NCBI RefSeq assembly: GCF_026262505.1
Contig: NC_067204.1
Span: 5,427,797 to 5,491,796 of the forward strand
DNA: 64,000 nucleotides
Direction: 5' to 3'
DNA from: Trichomonas vaginalis G3
Lineage: Eukaryota > Parabasalia > Trichomonadida > Trichomonadidae
Positions 47,241 through 57,050 of this stretch are shown here, one piece after another. Both the position numbers and the translations under genes were made by a program. The notes beneath the pieces are model-generated. The model searched no databases and was not told the DNA's origin. It saw only the letters and a list, made by a program, of their open reading frames with translations. Position 1 is the stretch's first letter. The number at the start of each line of letters is the position of its first letter.

Positions 47241-48527
47241 TCAAATATTTTAAAAAAATCGTAAAGCTTTCAAAATTAGAACATTCATATTTTTTCATCC
47301 ATTTGATTTCACTTCAGAAATATGATATTGAACAGAATTCGGATCTTTGTACAGATCATTACCATATAAAATCGACAAGCATATCATGTGATTTATTGAT
47401 CTGCAGTGAGAAGATATATATTTGATCATATATAATTTGGGGCCTCAGGTGGCTTCGCTTGCCCTTCGGGCAAGCACGCCACCTTCGGCCAAATTAAATA
47501 ATTTTTTGAAAAATTGAATTATTCACTATTTAGTTGGCGCAAAGCGCCAACCAAGTAATGAAGAATACGAATATATGTTTACTTAAAATATGATTAAAAT
47601 TTCTGAACGAAAACTATCAAAAATAAGTCATAAAAATATAAAAATAAGAATCTAATTTATTGTAGAATAAATATCCGCAAAGTCTTCGTAACATCCTTAA
47701 TATATATACTGTCTTAATTCTATCGGCGCTTCGCGCCGATAGAATTAATTGACAAGGCTGTCATGCACCAGTGTGTTATAACAGATCGATTTATAGTGAA
47801 ATTTAATAAAATAATTATTAAATTAAATTTGATATTCAGAGACGGCGCTACGCGCCTTTTAGCATTCTGGGCACTTACGTGCCCAGAATGCAAGCTTAAG
47901 AAATTTGAAACTTCGTTTCAAATTTCTGCCTTGCAAATATGCAAAAAGAAAGTCAGTACAAAAAAATTTTTGAAATTGAGAATAAAAATAATATCGTGAT
48001 TTTTTGTGATATATGGATTTTTAGAAGATTTTAGAGATTGAAGTCTCAATTTATAAAAATTGACAAAAAATGATCGTAAAATAATTGTTTTTGTTCAAAT
48101 CCCTTTCATTTCGGGAAATTGAAGTTAAATATCAAAGAGATGGTCTATGCATATGTTAAATCAAATCATTAAAAAGTGTTTTGATGACTTTTTCTAACCG
48201 CAAATTGTTACTTTTTGATGTTTTAAAATTATTATATATCCTATATGCATTCAAGATGCAAATTAATATTAAAACTCCAAAATCGATTTTTGAGAGAATC
48301 AAATTTATCACATCTCATCGTTGTTCCGAATTAATATTTTATTTGTAATGTACATATTATCACAATTACATTCATCATATTAAAATTCAAAAATAATTTT
48401 TGAGTTTCAGATCTCCCTAATTTCCCATATAAATATATGTTTATTTTATTAAAAATAGAATGTCCAATTATTGATAAAAATCGATCCGCTTTTCTACCGG
48501 TCAAGCTGTATATATATAGAACCCATC
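47241..48527. other. Intergenic DNA rich in hairpin repeats
   Basis: No gene is visible. It contains a copy of the CCTCAGGTGGC dispersed repeat (about 47433-47600, also at 32.4-32.7 kb), a perfect 16-bp-arm hairpin TTAATTCTATCGGCGC (47714-47748), and the right copy of the three-hairpin element (47767-47932). From 47935 to 48480 the DNA is AT-rich with nothing visible. Confidence 0.75.
47767..47932. repeat. Three-hairpin element, right copy (inverted)
   Basis: ACCAGTGTGTTATAACAGAT begins the element and AAATTTCTGCCTT ends it. Internal hairpins are GGCGCTACGCGCC, GCATTCTGGGCACTTACGTG followed by CCCAGAATGC, and GAAATTTGAAACTTCGTTTC. By eye it is roughly 85-90 percent identical, with short gaps, to the reverse complement of 45573-45728. 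A similar GGGCACTTACTCGCCCG hairpin is at about 57103-57129. Confidence 0.85.
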
Positions 48528-48598
48528 CATGTAAACCTCGATGTCACTTTTGCGGCCTCACTCCGCTCGGCCGCAAAAGTGACATCGAGGTTTACATG
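48528..48598. repeat. Perfect 30-bp-arm hairpin upstream of the SNARE gene
   Basis: CATGTAAACCTCGATGTCAC plus TTTTGCGGCC (48528-48557) pairs exactly with 48569-48598, leaving an 11-base loop TCACTCCGCTC. The arms contain the initiator-like TCACTTTT in both directions. It ends 24 bases before the ATG at 48623, so it would be part of the promoter or 5' UTR. Confidence 0.9.
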
Positions 48599-48622
48599 AT
48601 GGAAAAAACGTAAAAGTGACAA

Positions 48623-49156
48623 ATGTGTCATCGAAGTGTTCGAGAATTTGAAAGATTACTGTATAGAACAGAGTTATTGACTGATACAGAAGACATAAAA
48701 GCAAATATAGTGGCAGTAGAATCTAAATTGACTGAATTGAGGAATTTAAATTTACTTACACCCAATCAAGAACTTGAATACACAAAAACCATATCAGATA
48801 TTAATCAGAAAATAGCTCCAAAGACACCTATAAAGAAGAAGAAAGCCAAATCTATGATAAACAGTGAAGAAGTTTCAATAGCGGAAGAAAAAAAGAAACA
48901 AAATCAATTGACAGACGAATTTATGAAACTTACCGAAAAACTCAAAGATAAAGTTGTTGAAGTTGGAGCCGCATTAAAAGATGATCAAGATGTTGTTGAA
49001 AATGTTCAGAAATCTCTTGACAAGAATCTCTTAAACAGCGAAAATGTCCAAGGCGATTTAGATGATAGAATTAGCGAACAGATCGGTTGGAAAGCCTATA
49101 GATGGCTGGCTGAAGTTGTTATTGCTTATCTTCTTATAAGTTTCTTCTTTACATAA
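48623..49156 (+). CDS. USE1-like SNARE (Qc)
   Basis: The 177-residue protein has an N-terminal charged region, then a SNARE-like helix at about residues 90-150 (EEKKKQNQLTDEFMKLTEKL, then KDKVVEVGAALKDDQDVVEN) and a C-terminal hydrophobic tail anchor of about 18 residues (RWLAEVVIAYLLISFFFT). This layout and length fit USE1, a Qc-SNARE of the ER that works in Golgi-to-ER transport. The ATG follows AAAAGTGACAA, similar to the leader of the gene ending at 34166. Identification is by architecture and residue pattern; other tail-anchored SNAREs are possible. Confidence 0.7.
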   Translation: MCHRSVREFERLLYRTELLTDTEDIKANIVAVESKLTELRNLNLLTPNQELEYTKTISDINQKIAPKTPIKKKKAKSMINSEEVSIAEEKKKQNQLTDEFMKLTEKLKDKVVEVGAALKDDQDVVENVQKSLDKNLLNSENVQGDLDDRISEQIGWKAYRWLAEVVIAYLLISFFFT

Positions 49157-49393
49157 GTTTATCTTATCGGATTTACGTTTGTTTTGTTTATTTTTCTTTT
49201 ATAAATAGTTTATCCCTTTGTTTATTACGAAATTATTGAGATCAATTTTTTTTATTTGACAAATTCAGTAGTTTCTTATGTGATATAATTTTGTTTCCCT
49301 TAATAAAGTGAATTTCATAAAATAAATGGAAAGAATTTTTTTTATGAAACAATTATTATTTTATAAACACTACGCATATTATAATACAAATAA

Positions 49394-50173
49394 TTATTTT
49401 CTATAGCCGATTGGTTTCTTGCTCTTTTCATGAATTAACTTTAATTGCATTTCTTTTTCTTTGATTCTCTGTTCCAAATCAGCTTTTTGCTGAGCTAAAG
49501 CATCTTTCTGTTGTTTTAATGATGCCATCTTCTTTAAGTATGCTTTCTTCTCTCTTTCTCTTCTTTCAACTAATTCATCTTCTTTTTGTTTCAAATTTGC
49601 AATTGCAGCTCTAATTTCTTCATCTGTCTGTTGTGGCGCTACTTGTGCTTCGCCTGACATTGATTTCTGCTGTATGTTTACTTCACCTTTTAATCTTCTA
49701 TTTTCTGCAAGAAGATCGTGCCTTCTTTCTTCAAGTAGCTTGATTTCTTTTTGTGCGGCTTGGAGTTGGCTTTTAAGCTTCATAACGTTTTGTTGTGCTT
49801 CAATAGTGTCATCACTAGAAGCATTCAGTTTTCTAAGCGCCTTTTCTTGACGTTTAGCTGTTTCTACCAATGCGGAGTTTTCTGATTCTAAGGCGGCAAG
49901 TTCTTTCTTTCTGACGGCAATTTTATCTTTAATTGTTCTTGCATCGTATTTCTTTTGGGTAGAAGCTGCTGCAGTATCACAGCAGTTCTCTATTAATGAT
50001 AATTTTCCTAATAACATTTCTCCCATTGCAGCAAAATCTTGACTTGTTGTTAAATCTACAACTGGAAGATTGTTTTGTTGGATTTTCGCGCTGCTAAGAA
50101 TGTTATCGAAAAGATCATTCATTAGACAAAGATTAGTTCTAAGCTCTGTATCAAGATCTGTAACGTCACTCAT
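49394..50173 (-). CDS. Coiled-coil protein, unknown
   Basis: The 259-residue protein begins MSDVTDLDTELRTNLCLMND. After about 75 residues it is an almost uninterrupted coiled coil (ELAALESENSALVETAKRQE, LKQQKDALAQQKADLEQRIK), ending in a basic tail (KSKKPIGYRK). No family recognised. It is divergent from the roadblock dynein light chain gene with 35 bases between the two start codons. A dynein- or intraflagellar-related role is possible given the neighbour but is inference. Confidence 0.7.
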   Translation of the reverse strand: MSDVTDLDTELRTNLCLMNDLFDNILSSAKIQQNNLPVVDLTTSQDFAAMGEMLLGKLSLIENCCDTAAASTQKKYDARTIKDKIAVRKKELAALESENSALVETAKRQEKALRKLNASSDDTIEAQQNVMKLKSQLQAAQKEIKLLEERRHDLLAENRRLKGEVNIQQKSMSGEAQVAPQQTDEEIRAAIANLKQKEDELVERREREKKAYLKKMASLKQQKDALAQQKADLEQRIKEKEMQLKLIHEKSKKPIGYRK

Positions 50174-50208
50174 TAATAACGATTATTGTGTCACTTTTTG
50201 TATAAATA
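50174..50208. promoter_or_regulatory. Compact bidirectional promoter
   Basis: The 35 bases between two divergent ATGs hold GTGTCACTTTTTGTATAAAT. On the plus strand this is a good initiator (TCAC followed by T) about 20 bases before the roadblock gene ATG. On the minus strand the same block reads AAAAAGTGACAC, as in other leaders here. Both genes must be controlled from this short block and from inside the coding regions. Confidence 0.6.
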
Positions 50209-50508
50209 ATGAGTAGCGAAATTGACGGTATCCTCAAGAATCTTGCTACAATTCCAGGAGTCACAGGATGGATGGTTCTTAAAATGAACGGTCTCCCATA
50301 CAAAACTTCCTTGAGAGAAGCCGAATCCGTTCATTATGCTGGCCTTGTCAGTGAATTCGTCAAAAAGGCTAAGACAACACTTGAGAACAGCCTTCTTCCA
50401 GGAGCTATCAGCCAAATTCGCGTTAGATCTCACAAGAACGAAATTATTATCGTTCCAGATAACGACTTCATTTTAGTTGCAATTCAAGATGCCGCAATAC
50501 CTGCTTAA
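50209..50508 (+). CDS. Dynein light chain roadblock/LC7
   Basis: The 99-residue protein matches roadblock/LC7 dynein light chains in length and pattern. MSSEIDGILKNLATIPGVTG is the N-terminal helix and following strand, MVLKMNGLPYKTSL is the central sheet region, and IRVRSHKNEIIIVPDNDFIL is the closing hairpin. These proteins dimerise and bind dynein intermediate chains for cargo and axonemal motors. Trichomonas has flagella and dynein, so presence is expected. The stop is TAA followed by GTAAAC. Confidence 0.85.
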   Translation: MSSEIDGILKNLATIPGVTGWMVLKMNGLPYKTSLREAESVHYAGLVSEFVKKAKTTLENSLLPGAISQIRVRSHKNEIIIVPDNDFILVAIQDAAIPA

Positions 50509-50915
50509 GTAAACAGAATGCACTCAGTGTTTGTTTAACTTCTTCTTAAAAATAACGTTTTTCTATATTTAATAAATTAAAGTCTGACTATTATAAATCA
50601 ACTAACATCCAAGTTTTTCATACTTTCGCCGCTGAAATATATTGCTTTATCTATATATCAAAAATTATTTTCCAAAATTAAACAAATCTTGATGATGTTA
50701 ATATGATAGTGAGCACATTCAAGCTATAACTAAATCAATATGCTCTAGATTATTTCTTAAAATTAATCAATAAGGATCAAAATCTTTGAATTAGGTAAAA
50801 TAAATCACTGATACTTTGAAATATATAAGGGGTAATGGACACGAACTAAAATTTGTAAAATTCAGAAAACTTGACTAATCTGGTGATTTTTGAAAAATGG
50901 CAAAATTTTCAAAAA
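50509..50915. other. AT-rich intergenic DNA
   Basis: No feature stands out in these roughly 400 bases. A possible upstream TTG-initiated extension of the cullin frame at 50871 is not used because an ATG at 50916 is the first standard start. Confidence 0.5.
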
Positions 50916-53276
50916 ATGAAAAAAGCAGCACAAAATGTACTAGATAATACGATTAATTTCTTCGAAGGATTATCACCTGTAGTGGTTATCCCAGATATCA
51001 TTGAAGAACGTCTTTCTTCTAGTAATATTGTGAACTATCAAGCTGCAAAAGGATTATTCTTTGGTGCAGTTAACAGAGCATTGAGAAAATACTGCATCTC
51101 TCAGCAGAAAAATCTTATTATGATGAAACGCTACAGTTTAATGCATGCTTTGATCGGTTTCTGGTGGTCATTTGAAAATAAATTATATGATTACGCGATG
51201 CAGACTGGTTTGATATTCGAAGAAGTAACAAAATTGGAATCAAATCAGCGTAGCGGTGTTATTTTGAACGAAACATACTTCCAAATTGTAAGATTAGGTT
51301 TTCAAAACTGGGCTGACTATATTTTGAATTTCAAATTCGTTTCTGATGAATTTCTTACCATGCTGAAGCTAATTGAAGAAGCACCAGCCCTTTATCCATA
51401 TCAAGATAACACATTTATTCCAAAACTCATCAATTACTTAGGATTGATCAAGAAAACACCAGAAGCAGCTGAAGAAGACTTGTCTCTCATAATTTTCATC
51501 TCAGCAAGCTTGAGATTATTCATCCAACACAAAAACATGTATCCTGAAGCAGTTACTGAAGATTTACAATACTGTTCGATGCTTGTTGACTCTATGCCAG
51601 TCCATATCATGTATTCCAGGAAATTTGATGAAGTTCGTGACAAATCAATTAAAATCTTGGAATCAATTGAGAAGAAAGTCGACGTGGTTAATCGTAGTCC
51701 TGCCAACTTTACAGTTTTCGATTCAGTTGAATACCAGGAGCTTTTGAAAATGATTTATTCATGTAATCCCGAAATTTACATGAAAGAATACGTTCCTCTT
51801 CAACTGAAGCAGATCTCCAATGTTTTCCAGAGCAAGAGAATTGATCCGAAAACAACTTCTCCAAGAGTTGTCTTTGATTTTCTTCACAACACTATTTATC
51901 CGATCTATAAGATGCTGGATGACATCATGCAGAACAATATGGACCATCGCCGCAAATTCGCTGCTTTATTCGCTGAAAGATTCATGCCAATCAAATTATT
52001 TGCAGATTTCAGAGGCTTCTTTATCCAGAATGATGAGAAATTAATTACATCTATCTGGAACATGTCGAAGTTCCTTACAGATTACGTTGCAATCATCTCA
52101 GATGCCTTCTATTCATATTTCAAGCGGACAATTGACAAATACGTCCTCCAGAAGCACGAAGATGACCTCAACGAAGAAGTTTTACGTATAAATAACTACG
52201 TAGACAACGTTTTCGGACACGACCAATTAATGGTTTTGACGAGATCTTCAATTTACATGCCTCATCAGTCAGACCAACAGCTTCTAGGTAGAGCTAGAGG
52301 CTTAATTGAGATGGCCCATGAGCCTAAGAAGATGAATGTCTCAATTCGCGAATTATTTGACATTGTTCCTCACGTTAAAGACAAACAGGACTTGTTTACA
52401 AGCATTGCAAAGTTTATACAGAACCAATTGCTCTCTAAAATCGATCCGAACATCGAATTAGAGCAATCATTGATTAATTCCATGGGACAATACGCTGATT
52501 ACGAGTACATCCAACCTATTAAGCAGATTGTCAATGACTTTGCCCATAGATTCGACTTCTGGAACGAAGTCAAACAAAAAATTTCGGATTCATCTGATGT
52601 CAAAATCATGGTTTTACCATCTACAACGTGGACAAAGATCATGAAGAATGACAGACTTAAGGTTTTTAACGAATTTGATTCTTTGAAAGCCGCATTTCTC
52701 AAAGAATTTAAGAGAAAGAACCCGAAAAAGAGCCTTATCTTCATGGATCCAAACTCTTTGGTCGAAGCTCGTGGTAGACTCAAAGGAATGGACCGAGAAT
52801 TGAAGTTCCTGTTCAATGGAACTCAATTTGCCATTGTAAAGTTCTTGGAAGGTAAATCTTATGCAAATTCTGACCAATTAAAGAGTGTTGCCATATCAGA
52901 AGATACACAGGAACAAATAGATAACTTGGTAAACTCAGGATTACTTGAATATTCTAACGGATACTACAAATTAGCTGATAACATACCAAGTTCAATGCAT
53001 AGGAACTATGCAATCAAGTATACGTCAGCTGAAAACATGGCCATGGCGCTCTTGAAGATGCAGGACATAGAAAAATCAGTTTCTGCTTGCATTATAAGAA
53101 TTCTTAAGACCGGAAAGAAGTTAAATGCATCAGAAATTGTTGTTGAAGTCAAAAAACGAACAGCACAATACTTCAGAGTCGATGACGACACAATCAGAGA
53201 ACAAATAAGAGATGCTGAGATTAAGGAGTTCATTAGGATGGGCCAGGAATCTGGAAAATATTCTTACTTACCATAA
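50916..53276 (+). CDS. Cullin family protein
   Basis: From the ATG at 50916 the protein has 786 residues, within the usual cullin range. The N-terminal 350 residues are helical repeats, the middle is the cullin homology region (KHEDDLNEEVLRINNYVDNV), and the C-terminus has the neddylation and winged-helix domain. There VSACIIRILKTGKKLNASEI corresponds to the IVRIMKxRKxL site of other cullins, where the conserved Lys is modified by NEDD8, and TAQYFRVDDDTIREQIRDAE and FIRMGQESGKYSYLP follow. It is the scaffold of a cullin-RING ubiquitin ligase. The stop overlaps TAAAT. The class of cullin cannot be fixed. Confidence 0.85.
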   Translation: MKKAAQNVLDNTINFFEGLSPVVVIPDIIEERLSSSNIVNYQAAKGLFFGAVNRALRKYCISQQKNLIMMKRYSLMHALIGFWWSFENKLYDYAMQTGLIFEEVTKLESNQRSGVILNETYFQIVRLGFQNWADYILNFKFVSDEFLTMLKLIEEAPALYPYQDNTFIPKLINYLGLIKKTPEAAEEDLSLIIFISASLRLFIQHKNMYPEAVTEDLQYCSMLVDSMPVHIMYSRKFDEVRDKSIKILESIEKKVDVVNRSPANFTVFDSVEYQELLKMIYSCNPEIYMKEYVPLQLKQISNVFQSKRIDPKTTSPRVVFDFLHNTIYPIYKMLDDIMQNNMDHRRKFAALFAERFMPIKLFADFRGFFIQNDEKLITSIWNMSKFLTDYVAIISDAFYSYFKRTIDKYVLQKHEDDLNEEVLRINNYVDNVFGHDQLMVLTRSSIYMPHQSDQQLLGRARGLIEMAHEPKKMNVSIRELFDIVPHVKDKQDLFTSIAKFIQNQLLSKIDPNIELEQSLINSMGQYADYEYIQPIKQIVNDFAHRFDFWNEVKQKISDSSDVKIMVLPSTTWTKIMKNDRLKVFNEFDSLKAAFLKEFKRKNPKKSLIFMDPNSLVEARGRLKGMDRELKFLFNGTQFAIVKFLEGKSYANSDQLKSVAISEDTQEQIDNLVNSGLLEYSNGYYKLADNIPSSMHRNYAIKYTSAENMAMALLKMQDIEKSVSACIIRILKTGKKLNASEIVVEVKKRTAQYFRVDDDTIREQIRDAEIKEFIRMGQESGKYSYLP

Positions 53277-53643
53277 ATCATTAAAAATGTTTGTTTAACA
53301 AATAATTTTTTTTTAATTTTGACTTATCTTCATATTTTTTTGATAAAATCGCACGCAAACCATATAATATTCATAGTTTCATATCTCTTATTTTAAGTTT
53401 CAAAATTTATCAAATTTATTTTGTTTGTTTCTAGCAAGAGAAGAGTGGTTTGAATTCTCTTCTATGTGCTTTTCTATTTGCAATGCGATAGAAAGAATCA
53501 TCCAGAAAGAATGAATTTCGTTCCAAATTCAGTTATAATATGCAAAATAAAAGGTTCAACTGTCTTTACAGAATCATAATTGCTATTAAAATGAAAAAAT
53601 AAATATTCTTATCAGTTATTTATAGAAATGTCACTTTTTCAAA
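53277..53643. other. AT-rich intergenic DNA with initiator
   Basis: Nothing coding is seen. The last bases before the next gene are AAATGTCACTTTTTCAAA, a near-consensus initiator three bases from the start codon. Confidence 0.5.
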
Positions 53644-53925
53644 ATGAAATCAGGAAAAAGTTCAACTAAATCAAAAGAGCCTAATTTCAGAATAGCGCCT
53701 AAAACATACTCTTTAAGGACAACCCAAAAGCCACAGAAACCAAGAGGTATTAAAGAAAGATCACTTGAATCAACAGATTCTTCCAAAGAAGATCGCTCAG
53801 ATGCAGGAATGTTGAAAACCCTGAAAGAGAAAAATGATCAACTTATCGAAATGCTGAGAAAGGAATATCCTAACCCAGAAGATCAAAAAATGCTCGGAAT
53901 TTACCAATCAAAGAAGAAACATTAA
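53644..53925 (+). CDS. Small basic protein (93 aa), unknown
   Basis: The frame starts MKSGKSSTKSKEPNFRIAPK and is highly basic for 50 residues, with Ser/Arg/Lys and Pro, then helical at about 55-85 (MLKTLKEKNDQLIEMLRKEY). It may be a small nucleic-acid- or cytoskeleton-associated protein. The initiator TCACTTTTTC lies directly before the ATG, which supports it as a real gene with a very short leader. No family recognised. Confidence 0.55.
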   Translation: MKSGKSSTKSKEPNFRIAPKTYSLRTTQKPQKPRGIKERSLESTDSSKEDRSDAGMLKTLKEKNDQLIEMLRKEYPNPEDQKMLGIYQSKKKH

Positions 53926-54538
53926 TGTATACAGTATTAGCTTTGTTTTTATTAAATAGTAAAAGATGATTTACTGAAAATCACGAATACAACAAAAAAA
54001 TTATTTTATTAGATTGAATTACAAAATGTGAATTAAGATTAGTATTGAAAGGATCCATGTTTCAATTTTTCAAGAATTTTTCATATAAACCATTATATTT
54101 TTTGAATATGAAAAAAGATTTTCCTTCCATTTAATTGTTATTGAAAGTATTTTGGAGGAATATATATATAAATGCATCTTGTATCGCAAGATCAAATGGA
54201 TCCTTATGTGTGACTCTTGTGGTATTATATTTATCTAGTTGTATTATGCAATTGAAGTGACTACAAAAATTATGAACAATGAAGACTTAATCTTGAGAAT
54301 TATAATTTCCATAATGGAGAATGCTTTCCGGTACATTCAAACAATCGACTGCCTTATGTAATATGTCTATTAGGTGTATTAAATGTGATTAAGTGTTTAA
54401 AAATCAAAAAATAAAAAGTGTATTAAATATGATTAAATGTTTAAAAATTAAAAATTAAAAGATTTTGAAAAGTTGACAAAGTTAATTGTATGACTATTAT
54501 CAAAATGTGGATGATAGATCGGCCTCCTGCAACACAGT
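53926..54538. other. AT-rich intergenic DNA with short tandem repeat
   Basis: No gene is evident. Near 54365-54465 a segment of about 50 bp (GTGTATTAAATGTGATTAAG plus TGTTTAAAAATCAAA) is present twice. A small hairpin ATCTTGTATCGCAAGAT is at about 54178-54194. Confidence 0.6.
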
Positions 54539-55479
54539 TTATAATTGTGTCTGTAAGTAATCTCTTACTTTGCCCTCTGCAATCTTCAGTGCAGTAAATC
54601 CTTTATTATTTTGTGCTTCTTTATTAGCTCCAACTGAAATAAGATATTTAACAATCCATTTTTTGATGCAAAAAGGAGTGGAGTCCATCCAGATTGAATC
54701 TTTGTTTCTTTATCACAGCCACATTCGATGAGTGATTTAACAAGTCTGAGATTTCCATTTTCACTTGCTACATGAAGAACATTCTTCTCCATATCAAATT
54801 GATATTTTTTAGGAGCAATACTTTTCCAAAGTCCTTCTTCGCATGGTTTTGAAATTGCTCCAAGGTTTCCTTTCGAAGAAAGTTCATCAAGGAATTTGTA
54901 AATGGTTTCAAAATCATCAGATTTCTTAAGCTCTGTAATTTTAGTAAAATCATCTAGCATTTGATCGTAATTTTCATTAGTGGCATTGGTAGCTGTTCCT
55001 TTGGCCGTATTTTCATGTTAGTTTTGAAATTCTTTGGATTTATCTTGCAATCTTTCAGTTGATTTAGTAGAATCGTTGCTTGCTTTCTCTGCGCGCTTTA
55101 AAAAATCAACAATGCCATCAAATATATTGAATTTCATGTATTTTTTCAGAGAGTTAAGAATTGAAACAACTTCATCGAGATTTTGGACATGAACTCTTGT
55201 CTTTCGTGTACACATATATAATTCTTTGGTGTTAATAGTTGATGAAAATTGTTTTAGAAGAGTAACGTATTGATCTGCTGTCAAACATGAACATTTCATG
55301 ATTGTCTTGATATCTACCATATTAAATGTATCGAATAAGTTTTCGTTCTTAATATAATCGCCGATATGAGCAGAAATGTATAAGAAATTTCGATCCATTT
55401 CGTTATTGAAAATAATCGTAACTTTTCTGTCACCTATTAATATCATACTTAATATATTAATCTTCTGATCATAAAACAC
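54539..55479 (-). pseudogene. Ankyrin-repeat gene (VGADKEAK family), broken
   Basis: Two adjoining frames form the start and middle of a family gene. Residues begin MFYDQKINILSMILIGDRKV and contain MKCSCLTADQYVTLLKQFSS and MKFNIFDGIVDFLKRAEKAS, typical of the N-terminal domain of this T. vaginalis ankyrin family. A single TAA at about 55018 interrupts it in frame, after which MLDDFTKITELKKSDDFETI and the ankyrin part (NVLHVASENGNLRLVKSLIE) continue in the same frame. A frameshift follows at about 54655-54665, after which VKYLISVGANKEAQNNKGFT to the stop at 54539 is read in another frame. It has one in-frame stop and one frameshift and is otherwise complete, so it is a young pseudogene. Confidence 0.85.
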
Positions 55480-55925
55480 TTGGAAAATGAGAAAAACTAC
55501 AATTTTTTTATGGGTTATATATATATATACGGTCTAGGTGAAGATATTGCGGATCTTCAATTCATAATGTCTGAACCCCAAAATTTACATATTCAATTTC
55601 TATAGGTTGTTATGTTTCAAATTCTATATGATTTTACAGGTTGTAATGATTCAAATTCTATATGGAGGTCTAAATAATCAATAGGTTCTTTTAATACTTC
55701 AATAATTTTCTCATTTGGCGTGTCAAAAGAAATTACACATTATGTCTCAATATTTATATAGGCAAACCTAATGCAGATGAATAGCTAAGGTTCCTTTTTT
55801 TGAATACCCAAAAATGGGGAAAAAAATATATTGTAGATTTGTATAATATAGGTTAGTTGGAGTCATTCACCATGTACCTAGATGCAAGTAACTAGTTTGT
55901 TCTATCCATTTTTCATTTCGTTTTA
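55480..55925. other. AT-rich intergenic DNA
   Basis: Nothing coding is visible. Near 55605-55675 the segment TAGGTTGTTATGTTTCAAAT followed by TCTATA is repeated once with changes. The last bases (TTTTTCATTTCGTTTTA before the ATG) form an initiator for the next gene. Confidence 0.55.
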
Positions 55926-56546
55926 ATGAATGAGATAGAAAGGGAGTTCATTGCTTCCCTCTTTACTAAATTAAAGGCGAAACCAACATTTTCGGTACTT
56001 GGAGAAAACAAAGTTTCATCAAATATCCCCCTAAAAGTCGAAGACATCTCAAATAAAATTTCAAACAAGCAGTATGTCGGATTTTATGACTTTGTTCTTG
56101 ATGTAAGATATCTATTTATGCTACACAAAGAGTTTGTAGAAAAAGATACTGATAAATTACTGATAATAAGCACCTTACTTCGTTGGTTCGAAAGAAAAAT
56201 CCAAAAAGCACCTCATTCTACAAAAGATTCAATTGATATCGCATTGGGAAAACAATTGCATCGTTTGAACGAAATCGAACAAATATTAAGCGTTTGTTCA
56301 TACAAATCCTCAACTTCGAGCGAAAATACAGAAGACGTAACTCAAGACTATTGCGATAAACCGTATTTCATACAGAATTTAATCGAAAGATTATCAGATG
56401 TAGCTCAGTACGAAGATGTCATCAAGATTTTTGCTAAATACAATATAAATATATTGCAATCCAATAAAGTATCCATCCCTTTTGAAAAAATTCCAGAGGA
56501 ATGCAGAAAAGAGCTCTATAACTACCTATATAAGAAGATATTATAA
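55926..56546 (+). CDS. Unknown 206-aa helical protein
   Basis: The product starts MNEIEREFIASLFTKLKAKP and is helical throughout. The segment DISNKISNKQYVGFYDFVLD, then VRYLFMLHKEF, recalls the first helices of a bromodomain, but later signature residues are not obvious and the match is weak. The ATG follows TTTTTCATTTCGTTTTA, a host initiator, and the stop ends TAATATC. I would not assign a function. Confidence 0.5.
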   Translation: MNEIEREFIASLFTKLKAKPTFSVLGENKVSSNIPLKVEDISNKISNKQYVGFYDFVLDVRYLFMLHKEFVEKDTDKLLIISTLLRWFERKIQKAPHSTKDSIDIALGKQLHRLNEIEQILSVCSYKSSTSSENTEDVTQDYCDKPYFIQNLIERLSDVAQYEDVIKIFAKYNINILQSNKVSIPFEKIPEECRKELYNYLYKKIL

Positions 56547-56689
56547 TATCATTGTTTGTAAACGTCTATTATATTAATTTTTTAAACATTTAGTTGAAGC
56601 AACACAGTTTGACGCCAATGCATTCAAAACAGCGTCGAGAAATTTGAAAAAGTACTAGTAGTTACTCTAAATCCAGTGCAAACAAATCA

Positions 56690-57050
56690 GAAATCACCCA
56701 AAAGCACATAAATGCTTTAATTTCCCTGCAATATCAGTTCTAAAGCGAGATGTTGCTGTTTTTGAGCAATTTTCCAATAAAACACGGCCAAGAAAGAGCA
56801 CATTTACTCTCGTAATATAAGTTTCTCCAGTATAGCCAAATGGAAAAGATTCTTTATCTCCAGCATTATCACAGACTACTCCTCGCAAGATGCAGCCAAG
56901 TTCTTTGCCAATCAAAGATTTTAAGTCAACAAGACCAGAACTTTCTTCGATGTTTATGTCGCCTTATCAAATAGATTCGTCATCTTCATCTAGAACGCCA
57001 AATTTCTCCTTCATACGAAGCCCGAGAGTCGATGAAACACCAAAGAAAGT
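56690..57050 (-). pseudogene. Decayed host gene fragment
   Basis: On the minus strand a reading segment GFRMKEKFGVLDEDDESI is followed by stops, then DINIEESSGLVDLKSLIGKE, LGCILRGVVCDNAGDKESFP and FGYTGETYITRVNVLFLGRV, up to KLKHLCAFG. It looks like a coding sequence that has picked up internal stops and lost its start. I do not recognise the family. Confidence 0.5.

Noticed and set aside
50871-50915. Longer cullin N-terminus from a TTG codon
   Set aside because: TTG is not a normal start in this organism and an in-frame ATG lies at 50916.
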